In this document: piece by piece, positions 8,264-16,741 of the stretch
Numbering within the stretch: the first letter of the stretch is position 1
Layout: each line of letters starts with the position of its first letter
Source of the DNA: Pseudomonas sp. R84
GTDB lineage: Bacteria; Pseudomonadota; Gammaproteobacteria; Pseudomonadales; Pseudomonadaceae
Assembly: GCF_009834515.1 (NCBI RefSeq)
Contig: NZ_CP019426.1
Span: 2,841,501-2,905,500, forward strand
DNA: 64,000 nucleotides
Reading direction: 5' to 3'
Notes under the pieces: generated by a model
What the model was told of the DNA's origin: nothing
Seen by the model: the letters and a program-made list of their open reading frames with translations, nothing else
Database searches by the model: none
Made by a program: the position numbers and the translations under genes

Positions 8264-9613
8264 TCAGCGCACCTTCAATTCGATGCGGTACAAGCGCCCG
8301 AGCAACAGCGAGTAGGAGAGGGTGCCGATCAGGGCTACGCCGCCAATGAACCAGAAGGCCCAAGCGAAGGAACCGGTGGCATGCACAATCGCGCCAATCA
8401 CGATCGGCGTGACGATGCCGCCGATGTTGGCGGCAAGGCTGGTGATCCCGCCGGTCAAGCCGATCAACTCCTTGGGCGCAACTTCCGACACCGCCGCCCA
8501 CGAAGACGACGCGATGCCTTGGGCGAAGAAGGCAATGGTCAGCACGGCGATGCAGATCGTGTTCGAGTCGGTGAAATTCACCAGCACGATGGACATGCCC
8601 AGCATCGAGCCGATCACCAGCGGCAACTTGCGGGCGAACGACATCGAGTAGCCACGGCGGATCAACAAGTCAGAGACGATGCCGGCGAGGAGGATGCCGA
8701 CCGTCGCGCCTACAAACGGCAGAACAGCGAAGATCCCGGCCTTGATCATGGTCAGCTTGCGTTCTTCGATCAGGTAGGTGGGGAACCAGGTCAGGAAGAA
8801 GTACAGCGCCGAGGTGCTGGCGAATTTGCCGATGCAAATCGCCCAGATCTGGCGGTAGCTGAACAATTCGGCGATTTGCCGCCAGTTGAAGCGGGTGCGC
8901 TCCTGGCTGCTTTTGACCAGACCGCCGCCGGCTTCGATGTACTTCAGTTCTTCTTTGCTGACTTTCTTGCAGTTCAGCGGGTCACGATACAGGTACAGCC
9001 ACAACACCCCGAACACGATGCCGAGTACGCCGGTGCTGTAGAACACGTGACGCCAGTCGAAGGTGGTTGCCAGCCAGAGCAGTGCACCGGTAAACAGCGC
9101 CGTCCCCAGATATTGCCCGCAGACGTAGATACTGCTGGCCAGACCGCGTTCCCGCGCCGGAAACCACACCGTCACCGCACGACTGTTGGCCGGAAACGCC
9201 GGTGCTTCCATCGCACCGACCGCCAGACGCAACCCGAACAAGGACGCGAAGCCCGTGGCAAAGCCCTGGCACACGGTCACCGTCGACCAACTGATCAGGG
9301 AAACCCCGTAAGTGAAGCGCGAACCGAAGCGGTCGGCGATGAACCCGGCCGGCACCAGGGCCAAGGCGTAAGTCCAGGCAAATGCCGAGAAAATCAGGCC
9401 CATCTCGATCTTGTCCAAGCCAAGATCCTTGGCCATGAACGGCGCGGCAATCGAGATATTGACCCGGTCGATGTAGTTGATGATCGTCGCGATCAGCAGC
9501 AACGAGAGCATGAACCAGCGCCGCCGCGAGGGCAGGCGTTGCGGCACGACGGCGTCCCGGGCGCCGTCTATCACCGGCGGCACGGTGGCTTGGGAAGCAT
9601 GTGAATTCGACAT
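8264..9613 (-). CDS. MFS transporter, anion:cation symporter (sugar-acid) family
   Basis: This inner-membrane permease has 449 residues and about twelve predicted membrane segments. The block NYIDRVNISIAAPFM after the first helix, followed by LGLDKIEMGLIFSAFAWTYA and the loop ADRFGSR, is characteristic of the ACS family. That family carries glucarate, galactonate, phthalate and similar organic acids. The start has GAGGTC upstream. It is the first gene of the operon and is divergent from the AraC regulator, so it probably imports the acid substrate that the FAH, SDR and hydroxyacid dehydrogenase then degrade. Confidence 0.9.
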   Translation of the reverse strand: MSNSHASQATVPPVIDGARDAVVPQRLPSRRRWFMLSLLLIATIINYIDRVNISIAAPFMAKDLGLDKIEMGLIFSAFAWTYALALVPAGFIADRFGSRFTYGVSLISWSTVTVCQGFATGFASLFGLRLAVGAMEAPAFPANSRAVTVWFPARERGLASSIYVCGQYLGTALFTGALLWLATTFDWRHVFYSTGVLGIVFGVLWLYLYRDPLNCKKVSKEELKYIEAGGGLVKSSQERTRFNWRQIAELFSYRQIWAICIGKFASTSALYFFLTWFPTYLIEERKLTMIKAGIFAVLPFVGATVGILLAGIVSDLLIRRGYSMSFARKLPLVIGSMLGMSIVLVNFTDSNTICIAVLTIAFFAQGIASSSWAAVSEVAPKELIGLTGGITSLAANIGGIVTPIVIGAIVHATGSFAWAFWFIGGVALIGTLSYSLLLGRLYRIELKVR

Positions 9614-10182
9614 GAAGAGACCTCGTTATTGTTAGAAGAGTCGAGATGTTTTCGTGCAGCCGAAGGCGTTTGCCCGCGATGGTCGGGGCATGCCAATCGA
9701 TACTGAAACGAACGGTGCGAGCAGCCAGCGTCAGACGTTCAGAAACGTCTTCCAGTCGGCGTGATCGGGGCAATGTCGGGAGGGGTGGCGAGGGGGAATA
9801 GCAGAATCATGACGTGCACACCTGTGATTGTTTTTGGAAGAGGTTGGGCTGCGTCGGCTCACAGTGGTCGTACAACGTTGGTAAAGCAACCGAGGGGTTA
9901 GAACGTTTTTTTTCTATGAAAGCGGCGTTGCTAAACCTGTCCAAAAAATAAATCGAATGATTTCCTAAGTGTCTTTTTAGACATTGCTGTTAATCCATTG
10001 ATTATTAACAATAAAAAATCTTGATGCGTTCTCGACGGTTTTGGACAGGCTAAACGCCATATCGAGGATAAAAAATCCTTGGAAAGGCAGGTCGTCGTAT
10101 GACTGCTTGCGTGTATTGCGTACATGTCTGCAAGATTAGGGTCGTCAGCTCACTGCCAATACTTGTCGAGGATTCTGCGCAG
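9614..10182. promoter_or_regulatory. Divergent control region between the MFS operon and the araC-type gene
   Basis: This is a 569-base spacer with no convincing gene. It becomes AT-rich from about 9900 to 10080. It contains a perfect 11-base inverted repeat, cctgtccaaaa at 9936-9946 and ttttggacagg at 10039-10049. Each copy is next to a gctaaac element. Two ataaaaaatc stretches lie at 10011-10020 and about 10070. These are candidate operators for the AraC-type regulator acting on both promoters. Confidence 0.55.
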
Positions 10183-11115
10183 ATGTCGTCACTCAGCCGT
10201 ATTCCCACCTATGTCATGCAGCAGCGCAGCGAATTGACCGACTTCTACATTCGCGACAAAAAGGGCCGGCGCGCCGAGACCAGTCCCCATCGACACGAGT
10301 ATTTCCAGATTCAGATCAACCTCGGTGGCGACACCGTGCAGCACATCGGCAACGTCGAGCGTCCGTTCCCGCGCAACACCCTGGCATTCATCCTGCCGCA
10401 CCGGGTGCACGTAATCCCGCATCCAGCGGACAGCAATTTCATGGTGATCAATTTTTCCCAGACCTTTCTGTTGCCGCATTTGCAGTGCGACCCGATGGAT
10501 CTGGAAGAAGTGTCGATCCTGCTGGCGCCGGAGTTATCGCCATTCCGCTTTCAGGAGCATCTGGATTTCATTCTTGGGGATGAGGACTTCGCCAAGGTCT
10601 GTGCCTTGATCGAGCAGATGCGCACGCTGGACGAGAACCGTCAGTTTGGGACGCGCGAGATGCTCAAGGGCTTGTTGCTGCAACTGATTGGCAGCGTGTG
10701 TTTTCTTTACGCCGAGCCACTCAAGCGTCTGGCCGAAGAGAATGCGGCCGAGGTCAGCCGTCGGGATGCGCTGGGCCGCATGTTCGAATATTTGCGCAAG
10801 AATATTGCCGACCCCGATCTCAATCTGATCAAGGTGGCTGCGGCGACGTACCTGTCGCCGACCTATCTGACGCACTGGTTGCGCAAGGAGATCGGCAAGA
10901 CCTTCACCGAACTGGTGCTCGAACGCAGGATGCACGCGGCGCGCAATTTTCTGCTCAACAGCACGCGCTCGGTGGGCGAGGTGGCGCGGTTGTGCGGCTT
11001 CGCTGACGAAGCCTATTTTTCGCGACGCTTTCGGCAGATTCACGGTCAGCCGCCGGGACAGTTTCGCCGCCGGCAACTCAATCCGGATACACCGCAATCG
11101 CCGTTGAACACCTAG
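10183..11115 (+). CDS. AraC family transcriptional regulator
   Basis: This is a 310-residue regulator. The N-terminal half (about residues 20-150) is a cupin-like sensing domain with the HRHEYFQIQINLGG and LAFILPHRVH signatures. The C-terminal hundred residues carry two helix-turn-helix motifs, the first around LIKVAAATYLSPTYLTHWLRKEIG and the second ending in GFADEAYFSRRFRQIHGQPPGQFRR, the standard AraC signature. The ATG at 10183 follows a CGAGGA. A start 28 codons upstream adds a low-complexity leader and was rejected. It is transcribed divergently from the MFS-FAH-SDR-hydroxyacid dehydrogenase operon and most likely activates it in response to the imported acid. Confidence 0.92.
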   Translation: MSSLSRIPTYVMQQRSELTDFYIRDKKGRRAETSPHRHEYFQIQINLGGDTVQHIGNVERPFPRNTLAFILPHRVHVIPHPADSNFMVINFSQTFLLPHLQCDPMDLEEVSILLAPELSPFRFQEHLDFILGDEDFAKVCALIEQMRTLDENRQFGTREMLKGLLLQLIGSVCFLYAEPLKRLAEENAAEVSRRDALGRMFEYLRKNIADPDLNLIKVAAATYLSPTYLTHWLRKEIGKTFTELVLERRMHAARNFLLNSTRSVGEVARLCGFADEAYFSRRFRQIHGQPPGQFRRRQLNPDTPQSPLNT

Positions 11116-11314
11116 GGCTCAAGCATCAAGGGCCGCCAGACGATCGGAGCAACACCAAGTATTGCGTTGTGCTGCTTAGGGTCGGGCGTTTCGTGGTTCG
11201 CGGGTTCAGGTGGGTGTTTGTTCTCCGTGTCTTGCAATTCGTCGGCGGGGGGCTTTTCGGTGTCGCAGGCAACGTTATCCATGGGTCTTTCGCCAGATGA
11301 TTACAGGCAGGCAA

Positions 11315-12313
11315 CTATTTGATCTGCACAATTACCTTGCCTTTCGCACGGCCCTGTTCGACGTAAGTCAGGGCTTCGCCCGCTGACTCGAAGGCGAAGG
11401 TGCGATCCAGCACGGGCTTTATTTCGCCGGCTTCAATCAGGGTGGTGATTTCTTGCAGCTGTGCACCGTTGGCCCGCATAAACAGGAAGCTGTAACGGAC
11501 ATCCTGCTTGCGCGCCTTGCGCCGAATGCTCAGGCTCAACAAGCGCATGACTTGCCGCAGCGGCCACGCCAGGCCTTGCGCCTTGGCGAACTCGGCAGTT
11601 GGCGGGCCTGAAATGGAAATCAGCTGACCACCCGGTTTGAGTACCTTCAGCGAGTTTCCCAGCACGTCGGTGCCGAGGCTGTTCAGCACCACGTCGTAGT
11701 CGCGCAGTTCCTCCTCGAAGTGCTGCTGTTTGTAATCAATCACCACGTCTGCGCCCAACGCTTTAACCCATTCGACATTCGCGGTGCTGGTGGTGGTCGC
11801 GACAACCGCGCCGAGGTGTTTGGCCAGTTGAATGGCGATGCTGCCGACACCGCCGGAACCGGCGTGAATCAAGACCTTCTGACCCTTTTGTAAACGGGCG
11901 ATGTCGACCAGCGCTTGCCAGGCTGTCAGGGCGACCAGAGGAATAGCCGCGGCTTGCTCCATATCGAGGTTGGCGGGCTTCAAGGCCACCGCGTTTTGGT
12001 CGACGGCGATTCGCTCGGCGAACGTGCCGATTCGCTGTTCGGGCACGCGCGCATACACCGCGTCGCCGGGCTTGAAACCCTTGACCGCTGCGCCAACCGC
12101 AATCACCACGCCGGCACAATCGTTGCCCAGCACCAAGGGGAATGAGTACGGCAAAATCAGTTTGAATTCGCCGCTGCGAATCTTTGAATCGAGTACGTTG
12201 ACGCTGGCAGCATGTACTTCAATCAGCACGTCATGGGCGCCGGCTACAGGCTCGGAGATATCGCCAATACGCCCGTTCTGCTTGCCGTAGCGATCGATAA
12301 AATAAGCTTTCAT
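11315..12313 (-). CDS. Zinc-free MDR-family NADPH:quinone/enone oxidoreductase
   Basis: This is a 332-residue medium-chain reductase. It has the N-terminal GroES-like fold, then the nucleotide-binding motif HAGSGGVGSIAIQLAKHLGA and a NSLGTDVLGNSLKVLKPGG segment. The zinc-site cysteines of alcohol dehydrogenases are absent, which places it with quinone oxidoreductases and enone reductases. The ATG at 12313 (MKAYFIDRYG) is chosen because family members begin this way. A GTG six codons upstream is possible. It is the last gene of a same-strand group with an alpha/beta hydrolase, an SDR and an Old Yellow Enzyme, a set that suggests reduction of reactive carbonyls or quinones. Confidence 0.88.
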   Translation of the reverse strand: MKAYFIDRYGKQNGRIGDISEPVAGAHDVLIEVHAASVNVLDSKIRSGEFKLILPYSFPLVLGNDCAGVVIAVGAAVKGFKPGDAVYARVPEQRIGTFAERIAVDQNAVALKPANLDMEQAAAIPLVALTAWQALVDIARLQKGQKVLIHAGSGGVGSIAIQLAKHLGAVVATTTSTANVEWVKALGADVVIDYKQQHFEEELRDYDVVLNSLGTDVLGNSLKVLKPGGQLISISGPPTAEFAKAQGLAWPLRQVMRLLSLSIRRKARKQDVRYSFLFMRANGAQLQEITTLIEAGEIKPVLDRTFAFESAGEALTYVEQGRAKGKVIVQIK

Positions 12314-12369
12314 GGTGGGGGCGGCTCTCACGGTTCTGGGGGAGGGCAGTGTTGTCTGAGCAGACTGGT

Positions 12370-13200
12370 TCAGCGATCGAGAAACGCCTGCGCCTTGCTG
12401 ACAAAGTCAGCGTAGTTCTGGAAAATCGCGCCGTGTCCGGCGTCCTCATAAATGATCAGTTGCGCGTAGGGAATCCGGTTTGCCAGGTCAATCGAGTTGA
12501 CCGTGGGCACCATGATGTCGTTGTCACCGTTGACCACCAATGTCGGAATTTTCAGGCCGCCAAGGTTCTGTGGTGTCTGTTTTCCCCATGCCTTGATGGC
12601 TCTCAACTGCCGTAGAAAAGCGCTGGGTGTCGGGCGCTTGTCGCGATCTTTGCGGCGTTCTTTCAGGCGTTGCAAAAAGTCTGTCGCGGCCCGCCGTCCG
12701 TTGGCGGTCGTGGTGAAAAACAGGTAGAACTTGGGATCGCGCAGGGTCAACAAACCCTTGAACATCAGTGGCCAGGAAACCGCACCGACCTTGGCGATAC
12801 CGACTCCGCCAGCCGGTCCGGTGCCGGTCAGAATCAGGCGCCGCACCAAGGCGGGATCTTTGAGCGCGATGTCCTGAGCAACGAATCCGCCGAGGGAAAA
12901 ACCCAGCAGATCGACGCTGGTGAATTTCAGCGCTGCGATCAGGCTGATGACGTCGTCGGCCATCTGCGCGACGGTCAGGGGCGCTGTGCCGGCTGAGCCA
13001 CCGACACCGCGATAGTCAATGGCGATCACGCGCCGGGTTCGCGCCAGACCATCGACGATTCGCGGGTCGAAGTCGTCAAGTGCCGCGCCCCAATGATTGA
13101 GCAGGATCAGCGGCACCGCCGATTTCGGGCCGAGGTCTCGATAGGCGAACGCCGTGCCGCCAACCAAAATCGATTGGTTGGCGGCGTTGACGAAAGGCAT
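12370..13200 (-). CDS. Alpha/beta-fold hydrolase
   Basis: This is a soluble esterase, haloperoxidase or C-C hydrolase-like protein of 276 residues. The oxyanion region LLNHWGAALDDFDP, the nucleophile elbow LGFSLGG, an acid in VVNGDNDIMVP, and the catalytic histidine in YEDAGHGAIFQ are all visible in the expected order. The ATG at 13200 is preferred. An in-frame GTG at 13218 would overlap the upstream SDR stop by four bases and remains possible for translational coupling. It shares an apparent operon with the SDR upstream and the quinone reductase downstream. The substrate is not evident. Confidence 0.87.
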   Translation of the reverse strand: MPFVNAANQSILVGGTAFAYRDLGPKSAVPLILLNHWGAALDDFDPRIVDGLARTRRVIAIDYRGVGGSAGTAPLTVAQMADDVISLIAALKFTSVDLLGFSLGGFVAQDIALKDPALVRRLILTGTGPAGGVGIAKVGAVSWPLMFKGLLTLRDPKFYLFFTTTANGRRAATDFLQRLKERRKDRDKRPTPSAFLRQLRAIKAWGKQTPQNLGGLKIPTLVVNGDNDIMVPTVNSIDLANRIPYAQLIIYEDAGHGAIFQNYADFVSKAQAFLDR

Positions 13201-13214
13201 GTGTTCCACTGCAA

Positions 13215-13997
13215 TCACGCCAGATAGCGCTGGGCGACTGCCGACTGGCGGATCTGCGCCAGCAGGCCCTGCCGCGCGGTCTGCAAGGCATCCCAGCGCT
13301 CACTTTCATGCAGCGGCGGAATGGTCACCGGCTCGCGACGATCGAAACCGACCAGCGCCGCATCGACCAGATCGGTGACTTCCATGATCTCGCTCAAGGT
13401 GTTGATGTCGATGCCCGCGCGATCCCAGATCTCGGTACGCGTCGCGGCCGGCAGCACGGCTTGCACGTAGACGCCCAGTGGCGACAGTTCCAGGCTCAGG
13501 CCCTGCGACAGAAACAGTACAAACGCTTTGGTCGCGCCGTACACCGACATGCCGAACTCCGGGGCCAGACCGACCACCGAGCCGATGTTGATAATGGCGC
13601 CGTCACCGGCCTTCGCCAGACGGGGAGCGATGGCACTGGCGAGCCGCACCAGTGCCGTGGTGTTGAGGGCGACCAGATTGGCCACTTGGTCGGTGCTCTG
13701 CTCGATGAAGTTGCCGGACTGCGCGGCACCCGCGTTATTGACGAGGATGCCAATACGCGCATCGTCGCGCAGGCGCGATTCGACGGTGGTCAGGTCTTTG
13801 AGTTGGGTCAGGTCGGCCTGAAGCACATCCACGGTGACGCTGTGTTCGCTACGCAGTTTCGCGGCGAGTGTTTCCAAGCGCTCGAGATCGCGGGCGACCA
13901 GCACCAGATCGTGCCCGCGTTGAGCGAAGCGTTTGGCATAGACCGCGCCGATGCCGGTAGAGGCGCCAGTGATCAGAACAGCAGGGTGGGCGTTCAT
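13215..13997 (-). CDS. SDR family oxidoreductase
   Basis: This is a classical short-chain dehydrogenase of 260 residues. It has TGASTGIGAVYAKR at the N-terminus, NNAGAAQ, Ser in NIGSVVGLAPEFGMS and the catalytic YGATK. The DltE-like pattern (YAKRFAQRGHDLVLVARDLERLETLA) is typical of a broad SDR group acting on ketones or acyl substrates. The ATG at 13997 is chosen over one eight codons upstream because the MNAHPAVLITGAS start matches family lengths. The next gene on the strand begins about 15 bases after it, so the two are likely co-transcribed with the Old Yellow Enzyme gene upstream. Confidence 0.9.
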   Translation of the reverse strand: MNAHPAVLITGASTGIGAVYAKRFAQRGHDLVLVARDLERLETLAAKLRSEHSVTVDVLQADLTQLKDLTTVESRLRDDARIGILVNNAGAAQSGNFIEQSTDQVANLVALNTTALVRLASAIAPRLAKAGDGAIINIGSVVGLAPEFGMSVYGATKAFVLFLSQGLSLELSPLGVYVQAVLPAATRTEIWDRAGIDINTLSEIMEVTDLVDAALVGFDRREPVTIPPLHESERWDALQTARQGLLAQIRQSAVAQRYLA

Positions 13998-14058
13998 AGG
14001 GTCATCTCTTTTCAATAACATCGATTAAGGAGAGGCAGTAAATGCGCTGAAGCTCGGC

Positions 14059-15159
14059 TTACTGAGCAGCAGTGCTCCATTCAGCCAGGGTCGGGTAGTC
14101 GATGTAGCCTTCCGCACCGCCGCCATACAGGGTGGCGGGGTTGAAACCGGCCAATGGCGCACCGGCCGCCAGGCGCTCGACCAGATCGGGATTGCCAATG
14201 AACGGGCGACCGAAGGCGATCAGATCGGCGTGGTCCTCGGCAATTCGCGCGTTCGCCAGGTCGAGGTCATAGCCGTTGTTGGCGATGTAGGTGTTTTTGA
14301 AACGCTGGCGCAGAGAGCCGAAATCGAACGGCGCGATATCGCGCGGCCCACCGGTTGCGCCTTCGACCACGTGCAGATAAACGATGCCCAGCGCATCGAG
14401 TTGCTCGACGATGTAGTCGAATTGCCCTTGCGGGTCGCTGCTTGAAACCCCGTTGGCCGGCGACACCGGCGAGAGGCGAATGCCAGTGCGATCTGCGCCA
14501 ATCTCGGCGACGACCGCGGCCGTCACTTCCAGCAACAAGCGCGCACGATTTTCAATCGAGCCGCCGTAGGCATCGGTGCGCACGTTGGCGCCATCCTTGA
14601 TGAATTGATCGAGCAAATAGCCGTTGGCACCGTGGATTTCCACACCATCAAACCCCGCGGCGATCGCGTTGACCGCTGCCTGACGGAAATCGTTGACGAT
14701 CCCCGGGAGTTCGCTGATGTCCAGTGCTCGCGGCGCGGAAACGTCTTCAAAGCGGTTGTTGACGAACACTTTGGTCGCCGGGCGTATCGCCGAGGGCGCT
14801 ACAGGTGCGGCGCCGTTTTCTTGAAGGTCAACGTGCGAAACGCGGCCGACATGCCACAGTTGCAGAAAGATCTTCGCGCCTTTTTCGTGTACCGCAGCGG
14901 TCACCTTGCGCCAGCCATCGATCTGCGCCTGCGTGTAAATCCCCGGGGTGTCCTGATAGCCCTGGCCCTGTCGGGAGATCTGCGTCGCTTCAGAAATCAG
15001 CAGGCCAGCGGAGGCGCGCTGGCTGTAATAGGTGGCTGCGAACTCACTGGGCACAAAGCCTTCGCCCGCTCGATTGCGGGTCAGCGGCGCGAGAACGATG
15101 CGATTCGCCAGCGTCAGGGAGCCAAGCGTGTACGGCGTGAACAGATTTTGATCGGTCAT
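14059..15159 (-). CDS. Old Yellow Enzyme, NADH:flavin oxidoreductase / alkene reductase (NemA-like)
   Basis: This FMN-dependent ene-reductase has 366 residues and lowers activated C=C bonds such as those in N-ethylmaleimide, enones or nitro compounds. The TIM-barrel landmarks are APLTRNRAGEGFVPSE, the LWHVGRVSH segment, and the substrate-binding His/Asn in VEIHGANGYLLDQF. These are followed by the TDAYGGSIENR signature and a terminal FGRPFIGNPDL phosphate-binding loop. It is the first gene of the leftward group ending at 11315 and is divergent from a TetR regulator. That is a common arrangement in which the regulator senses the electrophile that the reductase removes. Confidence 0.93.
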   Translation of the reverse strand: MTDQNLFTPYTLGSLTLANRIVLAPLTRNRAGEGFVPSEFAATYYSQRASAGLLISEATQISRQGQGYQDTPGIYTQAQIDGWRKVTAAVHEKGAKIFLQLWHVGRVSHVDLQENGAAPVAPSAIRPATKVFVNNRFEDVSAPRALDISELPGIVNDFRQAAVNAIAAGFDGVEIHGANGYLLDQFIKDGANVRTDAYGGSIENRARLLLEVTAAVVAEIGADRTGIRLSPVSPANGVSSSDPQGQFDYIVEQLDALGIVYLHVVEGATGGPRDIAPFDFGSLRQRFKNTYIANNGYDLDLANARIAEDHADLIAFGRPFIGNPDLVERLAAGAPLAGFNPATLYGGGAEGYIDYPTLAEWSTAAQ

Positions 15160-15225
15160 GGGGTTGGATCCGTGCCTGTGGATGAGCAGCGATAATGTCT
15201 GTAATTAGGATGATGATCGAAATCT

Positions 15226-15241
15226 AAACTGTCAACGGTTT
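15226..15241. promoter_or_regulatory. Candidate TetR operator (imperfect dyad)
   Basis: The sequence aaactgtcaacggttt is identical to its own reverse complement at 12 of 16 positions. It lies in the divergent spacer between the alkene reductase gene and the TetR gene, about 60 bases from each start, where a shared operator is expected. Confidence 0.5.
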
Positions 15242-15300
15242 TGATTATGGCTGACATCTATGTATCATCTGCGCATGATTTTTCAGCGGAGGTATTGCAC

Positions 15301-15897
15301 GTGAGAGTGAGCAAAGCCCAGGCGCAGGCAAACCGCGAGCACATCGTCGAGACCGCTTCGGTGTTGTTTCGTGAGCGAGGTTTTGACGGTGTCGGCGTCG
15401 CGGACCTGATGGCGGCAGCCGGATTTACCCACGGTGGTTTTTACAAACACTTCGGCTCGAAGGCCGACCTGATGTCCGAAGCCTCGGCCAACAGCCTTGC
15501 GCGCTCGTTAGCCGGTGCCGAAATGGTCGATGTTCAAGGCTTCATCGACGCCTATGTGTCGAAAGAACATCGCGACGGGCGGGGCAGCGGTTGCACCATG
15601 GCCGCTTTGTGCGGCGACGCAGCGCGTCAGTCTGACGATGTGAAAACCGCGTTTGCCGACGGCATCGAGCGCACGCTGCAGACGCTTGGCGACAAGTACC
15701 CGACAGGGCCCGACGCGGCATCTGGTGAGGGGCGAGTGAAAATGATCGACATGCTGGCGCGTGCGGTTGGCGCGATCATCCTGTCGCGGGCCTGCCCGGC
15801 TGATTCCGCGCTGGCCGATGAAATCCTTGCGGTATGCCACGCTGAAATGACCGCGTCGTTGCTGATGTCCGCCGACAGTGCAGAAGTGCCTGGCTGA
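15301..15897 (+). CDS. TetR/AcrR family transcriptional regulator
   Basis: This is a 198-residue repressor of the NemR/YbiH type. The N-terminal helix-turn-helix covers about residues 10-55: RERGFDGVGVADLMAAAGFT followed by HGGFYKHFGSKADL. The C-terminal ligand domain contains GCTMAALCGD, a cysteine-bearing motif shared by regulators that sense electrophiles. The start is a GTG at 15301 preceded by a strong GCGGAGG eight bases upstream. An earlier in-frame ATG at 15247 would add about 18 residues and has no good ribosome site. It is divergent from the alkene reductase operon, which it probably represses. Confidence 0.9.
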   Translation: MRVSKAQAQANREHIVETASVLFRERGFDGVGVADLMAAAGFTHGGFYKHFGSKADLMSEASANSLARSLAGAEMVDVQGFIDAYVSKEHRDGRGSGCTMAALCGDAARQSDDVKTAFADGIERTLQTLGDKYPTGPDAASGEGRVKMIDMLARAVGAIILSRACPADSALADEILAVCHAEMTASLLMSADSAEVPG

Positions 15898-16025
15898 TCG
15901 GTATTGTCCTTTTTGAGTTGACGGTGAAACGCTTTTCAGCCGATTTATCCCGTCCCTGTGCGTCAGTAATCTGTACCCAACTTGAACGCAACAACAACTT
16001 CAAAAACTCAAAAGGGACGCACACC

Positions 16026-16658
16026 ATGACTACTCCAACCTACAACCGCCTCAACAAAGACGACGCCATCGTGCTGCTGGTTGATCACCAGACCGGCCTG
16101 ATTTCCCTGGTGCAGGACTTCTCGCCAAACGAATTCAAGAACAACGTGCTGGCCCTGGCTGATCTGGCGAAGTTCTTCGAACTGCCGACCATCCTCACCA
16201 CCAGTTTCGAACAAGGCCCGAACGGCCCGCTGGTGCCAGAGCTCAAGGAGATGTTCCCGGACGCGCCGTACATTGCTCGCCCAGGCCAGATCAACGCGTG
16301 GGACAACGAAGATTTTGTGAAAGCGATCAAGGCTACCGGCCGTAAACAGATCATCATTGCCGGTGTGGTGACGGATGTGTGCGTAGCGTTCCCGACCTTG
16401 TCGGCGCTGGCGGAAGGGTTTGAGGTGTTTGTGGTGACTGATGCGTCCGGCACCTTCAACACCACCGTGCAACAAGCCGCGTGGAGCCGCATGACTCAGG
16501 CCGGCGCACAGATGATGAACTGGTTCTCGGTGGCCTGTGAGCTGCACCGCGACTGGCGCAACGACATTGAAGGGCTGGGCAATCTGCTGTCGCAGCGGAT
16601 TCCGAACTACCGCAACCTGATGAACAGCTACTCGGCGCTGACCGCTCAGCAGAAGTAA
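16026..16658 (+). CDS. ycaC: Isochorismatase-family hydrolase (YcaC-like)
   Basis: This is a 210-residue cysteine hydrolase-fold protein. The catalytic aspartate is in VLLVDHQTGL (about residue 20) and the nucleophilic cysteine in AGVVTDVCVAFPTLSA (about residue 120), as in isochorismatase and YcaC. The sequence also shares the YcaC-specific FEQGPNGPLVPELKE region. The YcaC substrate is not established. The ATG at 16026 follows AAAAGGGA. A longer reading frame starting at 15918 has no support. It lies 130 bases after the TetR gene on the same strand and ends at a strong terminator, so it may belong to the same stress response. Confidence 0.9.
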   Translation: MTTPTYNRLNKDDAIVLLVDHQTGLISLVQDFSPNEFKNNVLALADLAKFFELPTILTTSFEQGPNGPLVPELKEMFPDAPYIARPGQINAWDNEDFVKAIKATGRKQIIIAGVVTDVCVAFPTLSALAEGFEVFVVTDASGTFNTTVQQAAWSRMTQAGAQMMNWFSVACELHRDWRNDIEGLGNLLSQRIPNYRNLMNSYSALTAQQK

Positions 16659-16676
16659 GCCTGCGCGCTGCAAACG

Positions 16677-16705
16677 AAAAGCCTGCCCTGAAAAGCAGGC
16701 TTTTT
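16677..16705 (+). terminator. Rho-independent terminator after the ycaC-like gene
   Basis: A perfect stem aaaagcctgc / gcaggctttt with an eight-base loop is followed by a run of five T residues. It lies 19 bases past the stop codon. Its AT-rich flanks on both sides mean it could also serve the convergent MFS gene. Confidence 0.9.
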
Positions 16706-16741
16706 CTGTTTTCTGCCGCTGCGCCTATCAGAACGGCGTTT

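Noticed and set aside
7715..9604. Long open frame on the plus strand opposite the FAH/MFS genes
   Set aside because: It is the antisense shadow of GC-rich coding genes with clear domains; its translation is low-complexity and shows no family motif. Similar long shadows lie opposite the TonB receptor (3384-4880), the GabD-like gene (36890-38458) and vgrG (47180-48721).
9931..10125. 64-codon minus-strand frame in the MFS/AraC spacer
   Set aside because: It lies in AT-rich regulatory DNA with inverted repeats and has no ribosome site or recognisable product.
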